Below, piece by piece: positions 63,625 to 64,000 of a stretch of 64,000 bases of DNA; position 1 is the first letter of the stretch, and each line of letters opens with the position of its first letter. The DNA is from Maribellus sp. CM-23 (GTDB lineage: Bacteria; Bacteroidota; Bacteroidia; Bacteroidales; Prolixibacteraceae): assembly GCF_021354595.1 (NCBI RefSeq), contig NZ_JADWYJ010000004.1, positions 62,001-126,000 on the forward strand, given 5' to 3'. The notes below the pieces were generated by a model. It saw only the letters and a list, made by a program, of their open reading frames with translations. It did not search any database and was not told where the DNA came from. Both the position numbers and the translations under genes were made by a program.

Positions 63625-64000
63625 TTAAAATGTTACACTTAGACCGAACTCGTATGTACGTTGCTGCGGATAATATCCGTTGCTAATCTCCGGAGCTTCC
63701 GGGTCAATGCCATACTTATTTAAACCTGACCATGTGAGAAGGTTGGATCCTGTGAAACTTAACCTGACCACATCGATCCCGGCTGCTTTTAAGTAGCTGC
63801 TGTTTACGGTATACCCGATCTGTGCATTTTTTAACCGGAGGTAACTGGCATCGCGCATCCACCAGGATGAAGCCCATCCGTTGGCATTACCTACTTCGGC
63901 TGCAACGGTGGTAAGACGGGCAAATTCTGAGTCCATGTTTTCGGGTGTCCAGCTATCTTCAATCAGGAATCTGGGCGAGTTCCCGTTTCCGTGGAAAGGA
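63625..64000 (-). CDS. SusC/RagA-family TonB-dependent transporter, C-terminal fragment (cut by window edge), module B
   Basis: The open frame continues through the right edge without a start. The visible 124 codons include FHGNGNSPRF, SWTPENMDSEFARLT, DASYLRLKNAQIGYTV, FTGSNLLTWSGLNKYGIDPE and the barrel end YPQQRTYEFGLSVTF. This is the C-terminus of a SusC barrel and is closely similar to that of the module A SusC (SWTPDNQNAEFPRLS, FSGLTKYNIDPEQPG). The rest of the gene lies outside the window. Confidence 0.95.
   Translation of the reverse strand, partial: PFHGNGNSPRFLIEDSWTPENMDSEFARLTTVAAEVGNANGWASSWWMRDASYLRLKNAQIGYTVNSSYLKAAGIDVVRLSFTGSNLLTWSGLNKYGIDPEAPEISNGYYPQQRTYEFGLSVTF

Overview
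The window is chromosomal DNA from a member of the Bacteroidota, most likely Bacteroidales or Marinilabiliales (Prolixibacteraceae-like). This rests on SusC/SusD pairs, many predicted surface lipoproteins, promoter elements of the Bacteroidota type (TTTG, then TAnnTTTG) in place of sigma70 boxes, weak Shine-Dalgarno sites, and gene families typical of the phylum (ComEC without a beta-lactamase domain, a lysine-type SerA, an IS1096-passenger-like protein beside miaA). The order-level placement is inference. No rRNA, tRNA, CRISPR array, insertion sequence or phage gene was seen.

Region 1 (1-32,200) is housekeeping. A cut nicotinate phosphoribosyltransferase gene is at the left edge, followed on the minus strand by purA, a fur-type repressor, relA/spoT, a heptose-bisphosphate-phosphatase-like gene, a NUDIX gene and miaA. 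Then come mnmD and a divergent yciO/sua5 gene, the Trk potassium system (trkH, trkA), comEC, def and ruvX. A plus-strand block carries a secreted Tyr/Arg-rich protein, two unknown genes, and a NarL-type histidine kinase/response regulator pair. A structured 690-bp intergenic stretch leads to ppdK. Next are clpB, a SemiSWEET-like gene, an HPt protein, gcvT, a 48-codon Lys-rich small ORF, and the serine block serC-serA-DUF1015.

Region 2 (32,200-64,000) is almost entirely minus strand and is one large polysaccharide-utilisation locus made of two paralogous modules. Module B (right, cut by the window edge) reads susC-susD-DUF5018-like lipoprotein-three GHL10-type glycosidase-like proteins. Module A (left) reads susC-susD-DUF5018-like lipoprotein-phosphodiester glycosidase-two GHL10-type proteins-metallophosphoesterase-membrane acetyltransferase-sodium/solute symporter-SGNH esterase-DUF4434-GlcNAc 2-epimerase-CE2-like esterase-FAD oxidoreductase-DUF4886. 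A ROK-family regulator lies between them. Its promoter is bracketed by a perfect inverted repeat, and a half-copy lies upstream of susC.

Working model (inference): SusCD captures a glycan, and surface or periplasmic GHL10 enzymes, the phosphodiester glycosidase, the phosphoesterase and three different SGNH esterases take it apart. The symporter imports the released sugar, and the epimerase interconverts GlcNAc and ManNAc. The combination suggests an N-acetylated, possibly phosphodiester-linked amino-sugar polymer such as bacterial capsule or teichoic-acid-like material. No sialidase or Neu5Ac lyase is present. The repeated SusCD plus divergent GHL10 architecture is the best candidate for an undescribed system here.
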